A stretch of 64,000 bases of DNA from Ryuthela nishihirai. Its lineage: Eukaryota > Arthropoda > Arachnida > Araneae > Heptathelidae. Made by a program: the position numbers and the translations under genes. The notes beneath the pieces are model-generated. The model was given only the letters and a program-made list of their open reading frames with translations, was not told where the DNA came from and made no database searches. How positions within the stretch are numbered: position 1 is the first letter of the stretch; every line of letters begins with the position of its first letter. This document shows positions 1 through 10,454 of this stretch, piece by piece. The stretch covers positions 310,001-374,000 of the forward strand of contig JAWZYU010000120.1 of assembly GCA_038380435.1 (NCBI GenBank). Direction: 5' to 3'.

Positions 1-332
1 GGCCAGGTCACATGGACCCCGAAGGCTCAGAGAAGGTTGGGGGAGGGGACCCACTGGAACAGCTGTTGGGAGACAGATGGTAGCCTCCCGTCAAGGCCAT
101 CCAGCGTGTTCTTTAACGTGCACAGGGTATGGCTCTCCCGCACACGGGGCCACGGCTTAACGTCCCATCCGACGGACGGCGGCCTTTCCAAGCCCAGCGG
201 TGTCCCCTACTGACCGTGGGCAGGGCGGGAAATTTTGCGGAGATAAATCTCAACGCTGACCCAGCGGGACTCGAACCTGGAAACTACAGATTACGAGCCT
301 GGCGCGCTACCGACTGAGCCACCCCGCCCCTT
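1..332 (-). mobile_element. SINE-A copy (tRNA-headed SINE), cut by window edge
   Basis: Read on the minus strand, this starts near 332 with a tRNA-like head: box A TGGCTCAGTCGG and box B GGTTCGAGTCC. A central domain follows, with GGATGGGACGTTAAG and GCACGTTAAAGAACACGC. The 3' part runs off the left edge of the window. About nine further copies lie in this window. The central domain is of a type that recurs in many invertebrate genomes; which named SINE superfamily it belongs to needs a repeat-library search. The short ORF inside it is not a gene. Confidence 0.8.
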
Positions 333-551
333 TGGCATTGGTAGTTCCAACTTTGAAAAGAGATACTCTCTTGTGGAAGTGAATGGAATGGGAGGGCTGT
401 CAGATTAGTGTGGCCTACTGATCAGGACAACTATGGCTACATTTTTTCCTACCCTGCTGAGGAGTGGTAAACAACACAGGGTTATAGTGCTGACCATATA
501 AACCTACTGGACTAGACTGATATAAGACTCTGAGCTTGATTGTGGATAAAT

Positions 552-1091
552 GCAAGATGCTTAATAAATGTGTAAAGGATCAGTTAGATGCTGATAAGAA
601 TCTTTGGCTTGATGACTTGGCTGACAAAGCCAAGGAAGCAGACAGCACAACAGCAGACAGCTGTACAGTAGCTCAAAAAAGTATCTGAACATTACGGTTG
701 ATTACAGAATTCAGAAAAAATATCTGGCAATGATTTTTTAGTTATTAGTGATCTGGCAACGTTCATGTCACGTGACACAAAGGTTGCCAGATCACTAATT
801 TCTAAACAAATCGTTGCCTGATTTTTTTCCTGAATTCTGTAATCAACCATAGTGTTCGGTTACTTTTTTGAGTGACTGTATCAGATAGTTAATGTTTTGT
901 GTTGTATAAAACAGACAAGTATACAGGGATTGAAGGATAGCTAGGTAACAAGGCAAGGTTATAGAAGGTGAGCATTCTGTGATGGCTAGGTGGGCTGAGC
1001 ATTTCAGTGATGTTCTAAACGATGTGGTTAGTTCTACTCCCATTGTTTGCAATGATGATAGATGCATTGGTGGCTTTAATGTTGGCCCTAT
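552..1091 (+). repeat. 540-bp duplicated block, left copy
   Basis: This block matches 2081-2620 at a constant offset of 1,529 bp with about ten differences (roughly 98% identical) and no net indel. It spans the RTE linker region from the CAAGATGCTTAATAAATG stretch to the G-F-N-V-G-P coding stretch, including a MITE. It is out of order here: it sits between the 5' leader and the endonuclease region. Confidence 0.85.
666..878. mobile_element. Tc1/mariner-type MITE, 213 bp (left copy)
   Basis: The ends are near-perfect terminal inverted repeats (left CAGTAGCTCAAAAAAGTAT, right end reading CAGTCACTCAAAAAAGTAA on the other strand). TA dinucleotides flank both sides (664-665 and 879-880). Homology between the arms extends inward about 95 bp, so the element is close to a full hairpin. 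TA target duplication and ends starting CAGT are typical of non-autonomous Tc1/mariner elements. It has no coding capacity. Confidence 0.8.
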
Positions 1092-1121
1092 GTTGCATTT
1101 CTCTCCATAGGTAGTTGGAAT

Positions 1122-1995
1122 GTGAGGACTCTGCACAGAGCTTATTCTCTTGATTTCCTCAGAGAAGAATTCAACTGTTATAATTTAGATACTCTGGGCG
1201 TACAAGAGATCAGATGGACAAAGGTCGGATTCTTAAAAATAATCTTAAATTTCTCTTTTCAGGGAGGGAAGATAATAAGCATCACAAAGGCGTGGGTCTC
1301 CTTCTCAGCAGGGGGTGATGCTCTTCTACGATATAAATGCATTAATGAAAAGTTCCTTATGGCAAAATTTCAGACAAGCATTAAACACTTGAATGTTATC
1401 TGCTGTTATGCCCCCTTCAAGGATGCTGATGAGGATGAAAAGGATAGGTTTTACAGAAAACTTCAGGATGTTTTGAATTCTGTCAAGAAAGGAGATATTA
1501 CCCTTGTTCTAGATGACTTCAATGCCAAAGTTCGTACTGACTCTGATATTTGTGGGGAGGTGATAAGCCCTTTTGGTATTGATAGCTGCAGTGGAAACGG
1601 GCAATGTCTCCTACAGGTAAGTAAACTCAATTGTTTAATAATAACATTATTAAAAATACCACGACATACATAAGTACACATGGGTTTCACCAGATGGGCT
1701 GCATAAGAATATGATTAATCATATATTAATTAACAGGAAATGGGCTAGTTCTGTTAGGAATACCAGGGCATATAGGGGAGCTGAATTTGGATCTGATAAT
1801 TACCTTGATAAAAGTGTCTTGCAACTTAAAATTAAGAAGTGTTGCGGTAAAGTTAAAAAATTTACCTTTAATTTTGAAGCTCTGAAAGACCCAGTTATAG
1901 CTAAAGCTTACTACGATAAGTTACTGAGTCATTATTTGCTTACTACTGAAGTTGAGGAAGGATGGAACCATTTCAAAGACTTTTTTGGGAACTAA
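1122..1995 (+). pseudogene. RTE endonuclease relic (copy A)
   Basis: Two open pieces (1122-1673 and 1711-1995) carry recognisable EEP endonuclease segments: L-G-V-Q-E-I-R-W for the catalytic Glu region, C-C-Y-A-P, and a V-L-D-D-F-N-A-K stretch where the usual L-G-D-F-N has Gly changed to Asp. The second piece matches the family region around the S-D-H motif, but His is replaced (G-S-D-N-Y). The protein would have nicked target DNA for target-primed reverse transcription. The altered S-D-H residue and the break between the pieces make it inactive. Confidence 0.75.
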
Positions 1996-2080
1996 CAGTA
2001 CTTGTTTAGGAAAAAGGAGCAGAGGTGACAGAATTATTTCAGTGATAGGGCACTTGAGCTCATCGCAGAAAGAAGGAACT

Positions 2081-2620
2081 GCAAGATGCTTAATAAATGT
2101 GTAAAGGATCAGTTAGATGCTGATAAGAATCTTTGGCTTGATGACTTGGCTGACAAAGCCAAGGAAGCAGACAGCACAACAGCAGACAGCTGTACAGTCG
2201 CTCAAAAAAGTATCTGAACATTACGGTTGATTACACAATTCAGAAAAAATATCTGGCAACGATTATTTAGTTATTAGTGATCTGGCAACGTTCGTGTCAT
2301 GTGACACAAAGGTTGCCAGATCACTAATTTCTAAACAAATCGTTGCCTGATTTTTTTCCTGAATTCTGTAATCAACCATAGTGTTCAGTTACTTTTTTGA
2401 GTGACTGTACCAGATAGTTAACGTTTTGTGTTGTATAAAACAGACAAGTATACAGGGATTGAAGGATAACTAGGTAACAAGGCAAGGTTATAGAAGGTGA
2501 GCATTCTGTGATGGCTAGGTGGGCTGAGCATTTCAGTGATGTTCTAAACGATGTGGTTAGTTCTACTCCCATTGTTTGCAATGATGATAGATGCATTGGT
2601 GGCTTTAATGTTGGCCCTAT
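2081..2620 (+). repeat. 540-bp duplicated block, right copy
   Basis: This is the partner of 552-1091. Here the block sits in its natural position, between the endonuclease-linker region and the RT domain of copy A, so this is probably the parental location. It contains the same MITE at the same site. Confidence 0.85.
2195..2407. mobile_element. Tc1/mariner-type MITE, 213 bp (right copy)
   Basis: It has the same length and the same host position as the MITE at 666-878, with TA at 2193-2194 and 2408-2409. The left end reads CAGTCGCTCAAAAAAGTAT. The identical host site shows both were copied with the 540-bp block and are not independent insertions. Confidence 0.8.
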
Positions 2621-3098
2621 AACACAACCTGAAGTTATTTTGACTATTTCTAAACTTAAACTTCATAAATCCCCAGGGGTAGATGAAATTACTACAGAAA
2701 TGCTTAGAGCTGGGAATGATTCGTTTACCAGTTGGGTGACAGAAATTTCGAATATCTTTTATGATAAAGGCATGGTTCCTAAGGATTTTACCAGAGCTAC
2801 TATTATCCCTATTTTCAAAAAAGGTGATCGCAGTTTTTGTGATAACTATAGGGGTATCAGCCTACTCTCTGTTCCAGGTAAAGTTCTTTCCATGATTGTG
2901 CTTAATAGAATTAAGAATCTGGTTGACAGTCAATTGCATGATGAGCAATGTGGATTCAGAAGTGGTAGGGGATGTGTGGATCAGATATTTTCACTTAGGC
3001 AGATTCTTCAGAAATGTTTAGAGTTTCAGAAACCTTTGGTTGTTAGCTTTGTTGATTTCAAAAAGGCTTTCGACTCTGTTGGTCATCATAATTTGTAG
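2508..3098 (+). pseudogene. RTE reverse transcriptase relic, N-terminal half (copy A)
   Basis: The open piece shows the family RT fingers and palm start: H-K-S-P-G-V-D-E-I-T-T-E-M-L, I-P-I-F-K-K-G-D-R, N-Y-R-G-I-S-L-L-S-V-P-G-K, C-G-F-R-S-G-R-G and F-V-D-F-K-K-A-F-D-S-V (RT motif A with its catalytic Asp). It ends at a stop just after motif A. The C-terminal part of the same element resumes at 3965 after an insertion. Confidence 0.8.
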
Positions 3099-3181
3099 TT
3101 CATTGTGAATTCATAGGGTATAATAGACAAGTTATTTAATATAATGAATCTCTCTATAATAGCACTGAGTCATGTGTGAGA

Positions 3182-3964
3182 GAACCCCCCTCCCAACAAA
3201 AACAAACTCACAATAGCAATACCAATATGAAAACCATTATTGAGACCCTCAAAAACATAATTATCTTAACCTAAAATTTCAGTTTACGAAATGTATTAAT
3301 TCACTGAAAGCTTCCCACTCATTATAATTATGAATTAATAGCCACAAATAATGAAGCTTCCTTGACATATGCTGATCTTTGCGATTTCCCATAATCCCAC
3401 ATTCTCTCTCAACTTCCGTTACATGCAGATCGCATTACGGTCACCCGCACATCTGCTGACCACTCCAAACTTCAGAGCTGAGCCACTGGGATGTCAATTT
3501 ATGGCACCACACCCCTCCCCCATGCAGAACAACCAACAGCCTCTCCTGCATCTGCTTAAGTTCCTCACTTCCCACCTGATGAAGCGCCAATAGGAAAGGC
3601 ACGAAACACATGCCTTGGATCAGAAACCTTTTTAAGCACACTATGCTTTCAAAAGTCTAAATGGTTATTTCATTCACCAAGGTGGGTAGACCATTGGCAG
3701 CCGTCATCCTTATTTTAATCTCCACTGAGACATCAGTTGCTGGCAAGAACGACGAATTTTAAATTTCTCACCTAAAGCATCCCAGGAAGTTCCAGTTGCT
3801 ACCCATCCTCTAAGGCATGGTACGTAAATCTCTCCTTAATAATTATTGATACTTGATAGCATATTTCCATGTGTTCAAGTGGTTAAAAACATTTAGGAGT
3901 GTCATAGAGAATTAAATAACTTTAATTTTAATTACCGCACTATGTACCTCTACTATAATTTTTG
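3182..3964. mobile_element. 783-bp insertion inside RTE copy A, possibly Penelope-derived
   Basis: RTE sequence breaks at TCATGTGTGAGAG and resumes at GAGTTGGTAAGGCTTG, so everything between is foreign. No protein is recognised in it. It contains a hammerhead-like core at 3576-3606, a feature known from the terminal repeats of Penelope-like elements and from retrozymes. The assignment rests on that motif only; target-site duplications are not clear. Confidence 0.4.
3576..3606 (+). ncRNA. Hammerhead-ribozyme-like core
   Basis: CTGATGA (3576-3582) is followed by a potential stem II (GCGCC ... GGCAC, one mismatch) and then GAAA (3603-3606). This is the order of conserved elements in a hammerhead ribozyme. 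I cannot identify a convincing stem III with the required U-H cleavage step, so activity is unproven and it may be a decayed copy. Confidence 0.4.
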
Positions 3965-4887
3965 TTAGAGTTGGTAAGGCTTGTAGCAATTGGTTTAGCT
4001 TTACTTATGGTGTTCGACAAGGGTGCATTTTATCTCCTTTTTTCTTTCGTTTGGTTATTGATTATGTTTTGCAAAATTCACTTCTAGGAAAAGATTTTGG
4101 CCTTAAATAGGCTGGAGATACTAAAATTTCTGATTTAGATTATGCTGATGATTTAGCCCTTTTGTTAAACGACGTTGATGAGATGAACTCTTTCATTCGA
4201 GCTGTTGATGAAACTGGTAGAAGGTAGACTTGGTTATAAACAGCGAAAAATTAAAGTGATGAAAATTGGTCAGGCAGGCTGTGATTCAGTTAATCTGAAT
4301 GGTTGCAGTCAGATACTGGGGATGTGCGGCATGAGATTAACAGATGAATAGGGATTCCTGCTGGGACTTTTAGGAATCTTTGGAGAGTGTGGAGAACTAG
4401 GCATATAAACCTAAAGACTAAAATTACCCTATAATAGTTTGGTTCCTTTTAGGGTTACTTATGGTAGTGAAACTTGGATGCTTTGTAAACAAGATATCAC
4501 AAAACTAGATGCTTTTAATTCCAGATGCTTATGCAGTACCTTGGGCATTAAGTGGTACAACTTTGTAACTAATCATGAGGTTAGGCAAAAGAGTCGGCAA
4601 CCTCATTTAAGCAGCATATTGTGCAGAGAGAGACTCCATTGGTTTGGCCATGTTGCCCGTATGGATAATTATAGATTAGCGAATAGGGTTATGAACAGTG
4701 TGCCTAAAGGCATCAGAAAGATGGGAGACCTAGGATGTGGTGGGCTGACAATGTCAAACAGGATCTTTTTAGAATTAGTGTGCAGTGGTCAGATGCATCA
4801 GATGTAGCTGACAGATATGGTCGGAGAACTAAATTACATGGTCTGGGTGGACCTTTGTAGCACATGGCTGCTTGAAGATGATGACTA
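3965..4887 (+). pseudogene. RTE reverse transcriptase C-terminal relic (copy A)
   Basis: The piece resumes the RT with V-G-K-A-C-S-N-W, includes a Y-A-D-D catalytic motif stretch (about 4141-4152), and continues through the open piece 4439-4807 with C-R-E-R-L-H-W-F-G-H-V-A-R-M. It ends at the RTE 3' terminus around 4887. Several indels break the frame. Confidence 0.75.
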
Positions 4888-7014
4888 TAAACACCAGGAC
4901 ATTAATAAACGTACATGGTATTCACCTTATGGGTTTCACAGGAATATGATAGATTATATTTTAATTAACAGCAAATAGGCTAGTTCAGTTAGGAATACCA
5001 GATTATACAGGGTAGCCGAAATTGGGTCTGATCATTATCTGGTCAAAAATGTTTTGCAGCTGAAGTTTAAGCAGTAGGAAATGTTGTGCTAAGGTTAAAA
5101 AAATTAGCTATAACACTGAATGTCTGAAAGATCCAGATGTAGCCAAATATACCATGATAGGCTACTTATTGAATATGACAATAGTGGTTTGGTTACTGCT
5201 GAAGTTGGGAAAGTGTGGGATCAGTTTAAACAGGCTTTTCTGCGAATAGTACTCTTTTGGGTAAAAGCGAACAGGAGAAACAAAATTATTTGACTGGTAA
5301 GGCTATGGCACTAATTTCTGAAAGAAGGAAGTGCAAGATTAATATGAATCAACACCTACTAATCCTTACAGAAGGCATTAATACAATCTTAATAAACGTG
5401 TAAAAAATCAGTAAGCAGCTGGTAAGATATTTTGGCTTTATAACTTGGCTGACAAAGCTGAGGAAGCAGTTAGACAGCACAACAGCAGAGGGTTGTACCA
5501 GATAATTAATGATTTAAGTGTGAAGAAACAGACAGGTAAACAGGGATTGGGGGATAAACGTGAGGATTCTGTGATGATTAGGTGGGCTGATGATTTCAGA
5601 AAGGTTGTAAATAATGTGATTATTTCTACTCCCATTGTTTCCACTAAGGATGGATGCATTACTGGTTTCTGTTCTCACATGTCCAACTGAAATTATTAAT
5701 TGTTTTGTTTGATTAAAATATTGTTCATAAGAATTTTACTAGACCTATTGTTGTCCCCGGTTTTTAAAAAGGATGATTGCGGTTCTTGTGATAATTATAG
5801 CGGAATAATTTAACTTTCTGTTCCAGGAAAAGTTATTTGCATTTATTATACTTAATAGAGTTAAGAATTTTGGTTCATGGACAACTGCATGATGATCAGT
5901 GTGGATTCAGAAGTGGTAGGGGATGTATTGATCAAATATTTTCACATAGTCAGATTCTTGAGAAAAGTTTAGAGTTTCAGTGACCTGAAGTTGCTAGCTT
6001 TATAGATTTCAAAAAGGCTTTTGACTCTGTTGATCAACATGATTTGTGGTTGATTGTTAGATCATATGGAATACCTGATAAGTTATTTAGTGTAATGAGA
6101 ACTCTCTATAATAACACTAAGTTGTGTGTGAGATATGGTACATCTTCCAACAATTGTCTCCAGCAATTGTCAGCAGATTTCAAATTTTGTAATTTAGATT
6201 ATGATTTGGTTTTATTTATATTATGATTGGCAGATGATTTGGTCCTATTGGCTAATGATGTTAATGAGATGAATTCTTTCATTAGGACTGTTCATGAGAA
6301 TGATAACAGAGTAGGTTTGGTGATAAACAGAAGTAGAACTAAAGTGATGAAAATTGGTCAGGTAGATATTGCTTCAGTTGCTTTGAATGGCTGCACTCTT
6401 GAGCAAATGTCTCAGTTTAATTATCTTGGGAGCTATGTAACAGATACTGGTGATGTGGAATATAAGATAAATAGAAGAATAGGGATTGCCGCTGGGACTC
6501 TTAGGAATCTATGGAGAGTGTGGAAAAATAGTTGTATACATCTAAAGACTAAACGTAGAAAGAGCCAAACTATTATACAGACTAAGGTTAGCTTTGTTAG
6601 AGAAACATGGACACTTTCTAAGCAGGATAACAAGAAACATGATGCTTTTTATTGAAGATGCCTACACAGTATCTTGGGCATTAGGTGGTTTGACTTTGTA
6701 AGTAATGATGAAATTTAGTAGAAATCATCATTAACCTCCTTTGAACAGCATATATTGCAGAGAGAGACTGGATTGGTTTGGCCATGTTGCCCGTATACAT
6801 AGCTGCAGATTAGCAAACAGGATTATGAACACTGTGCCGAAGGGTTTCAAAAAAAGGAGGTTGACCAAGGAAGAGATGGACAGACAATGTCAAACAGAAC
6901 TTTGTCAGAATTGGCCTAGAGTGACCAATTGCAGCAACAGTAGCTCAGAACAGACGTCAGGAACGTAAAAGGAACAGTAAACAGGAATGTATCACATGGC
7001 TGCATGAGGATGTT
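4888..7014 (+). mobile_element. RTE-like retrotransposon, copy B (5'-truncated, decayed)
   Basis: It abuts the 3' end of copy A and begins inside the endonuclease region (the N-M-I-D-Y stretch near 4947). It runs to a 3' end near 7014 (CACATGGCTGCATGAGGATG). Relic open pieces lie at 5445-5690, 6044-6226, 6227-6655 and 6741-6968. They include a D-D-L-V-L-L-A-N-D stretch of the RT active-site region and W-F-G-H-V-A-R near the C-terminus. 5' truncation is usual for non-LTR insertions. It is more diverged than copies G and J. Confidence 0.8.
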
Positions 7015-7024
7015 GTATGTATAT

Positions 7025-7670
7025 GCATGCATGCAATATTCGTTTCAAAATTTGAATGTTTTTCACCATTTGTGGGAGCAATTATAGTGTTCAAAAGATT
7101 CCAAAAGTGCGAATCATAATATTTTATCTATTTCTATCTAACTCAAAAAAGTTTTTTTTTTTCATTTATCTCTAAATACAAACAATTATCTGCAAAAACA
7201 ATAAATTGTGTTTACATATCAGCCAACCCTGGGTGTAAAAAGCTAACTCACTGTTACCAATGAAAATTCCATAATCTTCACATTCCACCTCCAAAATTCC
7301 TTGCATAAATACATCGTTTGCAACATTAACTCTAAATTATAAAATTTTTCTACCGTTAGAGGACGCAGTTATAATTGTAGGAATATTTTGAAAGAGTAAA
7401 TTATAATATTTCAATTCCAATGTAACCCAAAAAAAGAATTTTGCATTCATCTCTATAAACAAACAATTATCTGCTGGTTGACAGTGGAAATTTCTTGACC
7501 TTTACATTCCAGCACCAAAATTTCAAATTTCAAGCAGAAATACATTATTTGCAATATTCGTTTGAAATTTTGGAATTCCAAATGAATACAGGACGTATTT
7601 GGAGTGTTACAGATATTTCAACATAAAGCGACTTTTTCATTTATCTCTGCAATGAAAAATTTTCGATGTC
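7025..7670. repeat. Degenerate tandem repeat, unit about 230-290 bp
   Basis: Two anchor phrases recur in order. TGCAATATTCGTTT-like sequence is near 7029, 7320 and 7550. CATTTATCTCTAAATACAAA-like sequence is near 7161, 7445 and 7639. The units are strongly diverged. No coding potential is seen. Confidence 0.5.
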
Positions 7671-8525
7671 TACAGACAGAAAGATGACACAGCGAATTAG
7701 TTACTTCATATCTCATTTTTTTCAGTTACTTCTATCTCGGTTTCCAACTACTAAAATATAATACGTAAATATATTTTTTTCCTCTACTATGTTGCTATAG
7801 TTGCTTTTTATCTCGTTTTCTTTTTAAACGAGATAAGAAAAGCAATATGAAAAGATATGCATACGAAAAACATATATACCAACAAGCTTGTCAAACAATG
7901 CGCCTATCAAGCGGTGCTGATGTCTGTTGGATGGCATTACTCCCTCTGCAATGCACACTAGAACCCTCATTTCATCACTGCTGCCAAGAGCATCCAACGG
8001 TTGGTCTATCACGATGAACATGGGTAGTGGCACGACATACAGTCCATCCAGCTTCACATAATTCGCCCTCTCTGAAAAGCATCCAAATGGCGATAAACAT
8101 GCTGATGGTGGGCCCGATCGGCATTGGCTCAACAATTTACAAGAGGAACCACCTAATCCCCACTGTTCGCACGACTTCCACCTGCATAGACACAATACCA
8201 TTCTTGTTCCTTCTTGCACCTTTTATCTTTTGAGCCACACATCATTAGCTCCAGATTATCATCATTTGCAAATCTCAACTGCACACAACTACCTTTCTAT
8301 TTGCATCTTTGTGCGACATGTCTTTCTAGGTGGGGCACTTTCAATGTCGAGCAGTGTATTTTTAAAGAACCAATGAAGGAGACTATTAAAATGAAGAGCC
8401 ACTACAAAATTTACCAGCAAGAGAAATTTATGAGTCATAACCTGTACTTTCGTTTTATTTACTCAGAGTACTTATGATGATGCACAGAACCAGCCGGGCT
8501 TAGCATCTAAAGTCTGACCAAACTT
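7671..8525. other. Unassigned stretch with a hairpin and one weak minus-strand ORF
   Basis: A strong hairpin lies at 7801-7845 (CTCGTTT and AAACGAG arms extending into TTGCTTTT/AAAAGCAA). A minus-strand reading frame at 7824-8219 (131 codons) is less AT-rich than its surroundings and reads as ordinary protein-like sequence, but I recognise no domain in it. It may be a fragment of an unidentified element or chance. Nothing is recognised in the rest. Confidence 0.25.
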
Positions 8526-9805
8526 TCTGATGGTGCAGACCATTAGTACCTTTCAAAAGAGATACTCTCTTTTTGTGGGGAACAGAAGAGGAGGGCAGCC
8601 AATCAGTTTGGCCTATTGATTTGATCTCTTATAGCTACTTTTTTTCCTACCCTGTTGAGGAGTAATCAACTACACAGACCTGATCATGTACACCAACCAG
8701 AATGAAATAATGGTTCTGAGCTTGTTTATAGATACTGAATTTACTGAAGATCCTGAACTTGCTTTGTTTATAGATCCTGATCGTGAAATCTTGATCTCCT
8801 GTTGAGGGAAAAACTGCACTCTGTTTGTTTATGGGTTGACAGCCCCAATGAATAGTCCCCGTAGAATAGAATATGTCTCGTTAAAATTATCCACTTGCAT
8901 GATAGAATTTATCAGCAAGTGGATAATCTTGGTCAGATGGCCTTTGCAGGTACCTGAACTCTTGCTTCTATGGGGATAATCAAACTTACTTTTGATGAAG
9001 TCTTTCAGGGTAGATGGGTTCAGTTTTTAGTAGTGGGGGAACAGGTCTTTGCCCATGCCTGTGATTAGGAGGCTGTTTCATATTTTTGGCATTCCCTCTC
9101 TCAATAAACATTGTTTCTGTAAACATTTCAGAAACTATTTTTCACCACAGGCAGTAGGAATGTGAGGACTCTGCACAGAGAGTATTGCCTTGATGGTTTC
9201 ACACAAGAATTTCACCATTATAACTAAAATACTTTTGACTTGCAAGAGACCACATGGACAGAAAGATCAGATACCTGAAAATAATCTTAAATTTCTCTTT
9301 CCAGTGAGGAATGATGGAAAGCATCTCTAAGTCGTATGTTTGTTACTAAAAAGCAACATTAGTGATGCACTTATGTGATATGAGTACATTAATGAAAGGT
9401 ATCTCACAGTTAAAATTTCAGGCAAGCATTAAAAACTGGAATGCTATCTGTTGTTATGCCCTACTGAGAGTGCTCACTAGAATTAGAAAAATAGCTTTTA
9501 TAGGCAACTTTAGGATGTTTTCAATTCTGTCAAGATAGGAGATATTTATCCCTTGTTCTAGGCAACTTCAATGCTAAAGTTGGTAACATACCATTGAGGA
9601 GGGCTGAAAGTTCCCGTGGCATTTTTAACTGCAGTGGCAATGGGCACTTAATCTTATGAGCAAATTAACACTTTTTTTAAATGCAACGACATACATAAAT
9701 ACACGTGTTTTCACCAGATGGGCTGCATAAGAGACCAGCCTTTTTATCCCCAGAGACACAGCATTTAGTAAACGAGATTTAAATAGTAATTCTTTTGAGA
9801 GCTCA

Positions 9806-9889
9806 TAAATAAAAAATAATAAATACCCCCTCAAGCAGCTGCTTACCACAGAGGTCTGACAGGAGCATGTCAGTTAATATGCCATAGTA
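9806..9889 (-). mobile_element. SINE-B fragment, split by a palindromic element
   Basis: This is the minus-strand copy of the SINE-B 3' part (TCAAGCAGCTGCTTACCACA, GACAGGAGC). It is interrupted at ATGCCATAGTA by the palindromic element 9890-10454 and continues at 10,455-10,505 (GGCAGGACCTCAGCAGAAAA). The tRNA-like head is missing. Confidence 0.7.
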
Positions 9890-10454
9890 CTAAATATTAA
9901 CCACTTTTTAAGTGGATTTAATTTTAGAGGAAAAATTGTCTTGAACCAGGTGGGATATGAACCCATGACCTCCTGATAACATGTCAAGTGCTCTAAACCA
10001 CTGAGCCACCGATCAATATTTCTTCTAATTGATGATATGAACATTCGCAACCTATAGTACATATTCCATTATGTCTCGTATAGGCACTGTTCGGGCGATC
10101 TTAGCCACAATATGGCAAATAAATGCCTTAAAGATGGAAAGTATGTCTTACATGTATACAATTGATTAACTAAGGCATTTATTTGCTGTAACGTGGCTAA
10201 GATCGCCCGAACAGCACCTATATGTGACATAATGGAATATGTACTATAGGTTGAGAATGTTCATATCGCCAATTAGAGGAAATCTTGATCGGTGGCAGGT
10301 AGCTCAGTGGTTTAGAGCACCTGACGTGTTATCAGGAGGTCAGGGGTTCATATCCCACCTGGTTCAAGACAATTTTTTCCTCTAAAATTAAATTGACTTA
10401 CAAAGTGATTAATATTTAGCATATACCAAGAATGTCGACTTTATTCAATATTTA
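9890..10454. mobile_element. Palindromic (foldback) element I with tRNA-like arms
   Basis: The element is a long inverted repeat: CTAAATATTAACCAC at 9890 is mirrored by GTGATTAATATTTAG near 10,405-10,419, and the arms meet near 10,135-10,165. An asymmetric tail of about 35 bp follows. An 11-bp direct repeat ATGCCATAGTA flanks it (9879-9889 and 10,455-10,465). Each arm contains a tRNA-like stretch with box A TAGCTCAGTGG and a box-B-like GGTTCATATCCC. The right-arm copy at about 10,297-10,362 reads on plus and the left-arm copy at about 9945-10,010 on minus. No ORF is seen. An old SINE inserted twice head to head, or a foldback transposon that captured a tRNA, would both fit. Confidence 0.75.

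Larger units (their letters stand above)
345..4887 (+). mobile_element. RTE-like non-LTR retrotransposon, copy A (rearranged)
   Basis: The copy is in two pieces, 345-3181 and 3965-4887, split by a 783-bp insertion. It starts with the family 5' leader (AAGAGATACTCTCTTGTGG, shared with copies C and G). It then has a duplicated 540-bp internal block, a relic endonuclease region, relic reverse transcriptase and the family 3' end (CATGGCTGCTTGAAGATGATG). The family is a single-ORF element with an apurinic-type (EEP) endonuclease followed by RT. RTE-type elements end in short tandem repeats rather than poly(A), as here. Many stops and frameshifts show it is dead. Confidence 0.85.

Noticed and set aside
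10297..10370. Functional tRNA gene in the palindromic element
   Set aside because: Box A is good, but the T-loop position corresponding to A58 is T, the base before the anticodon is not T, and the stretch occurs in inverted pairs inside a repeat.
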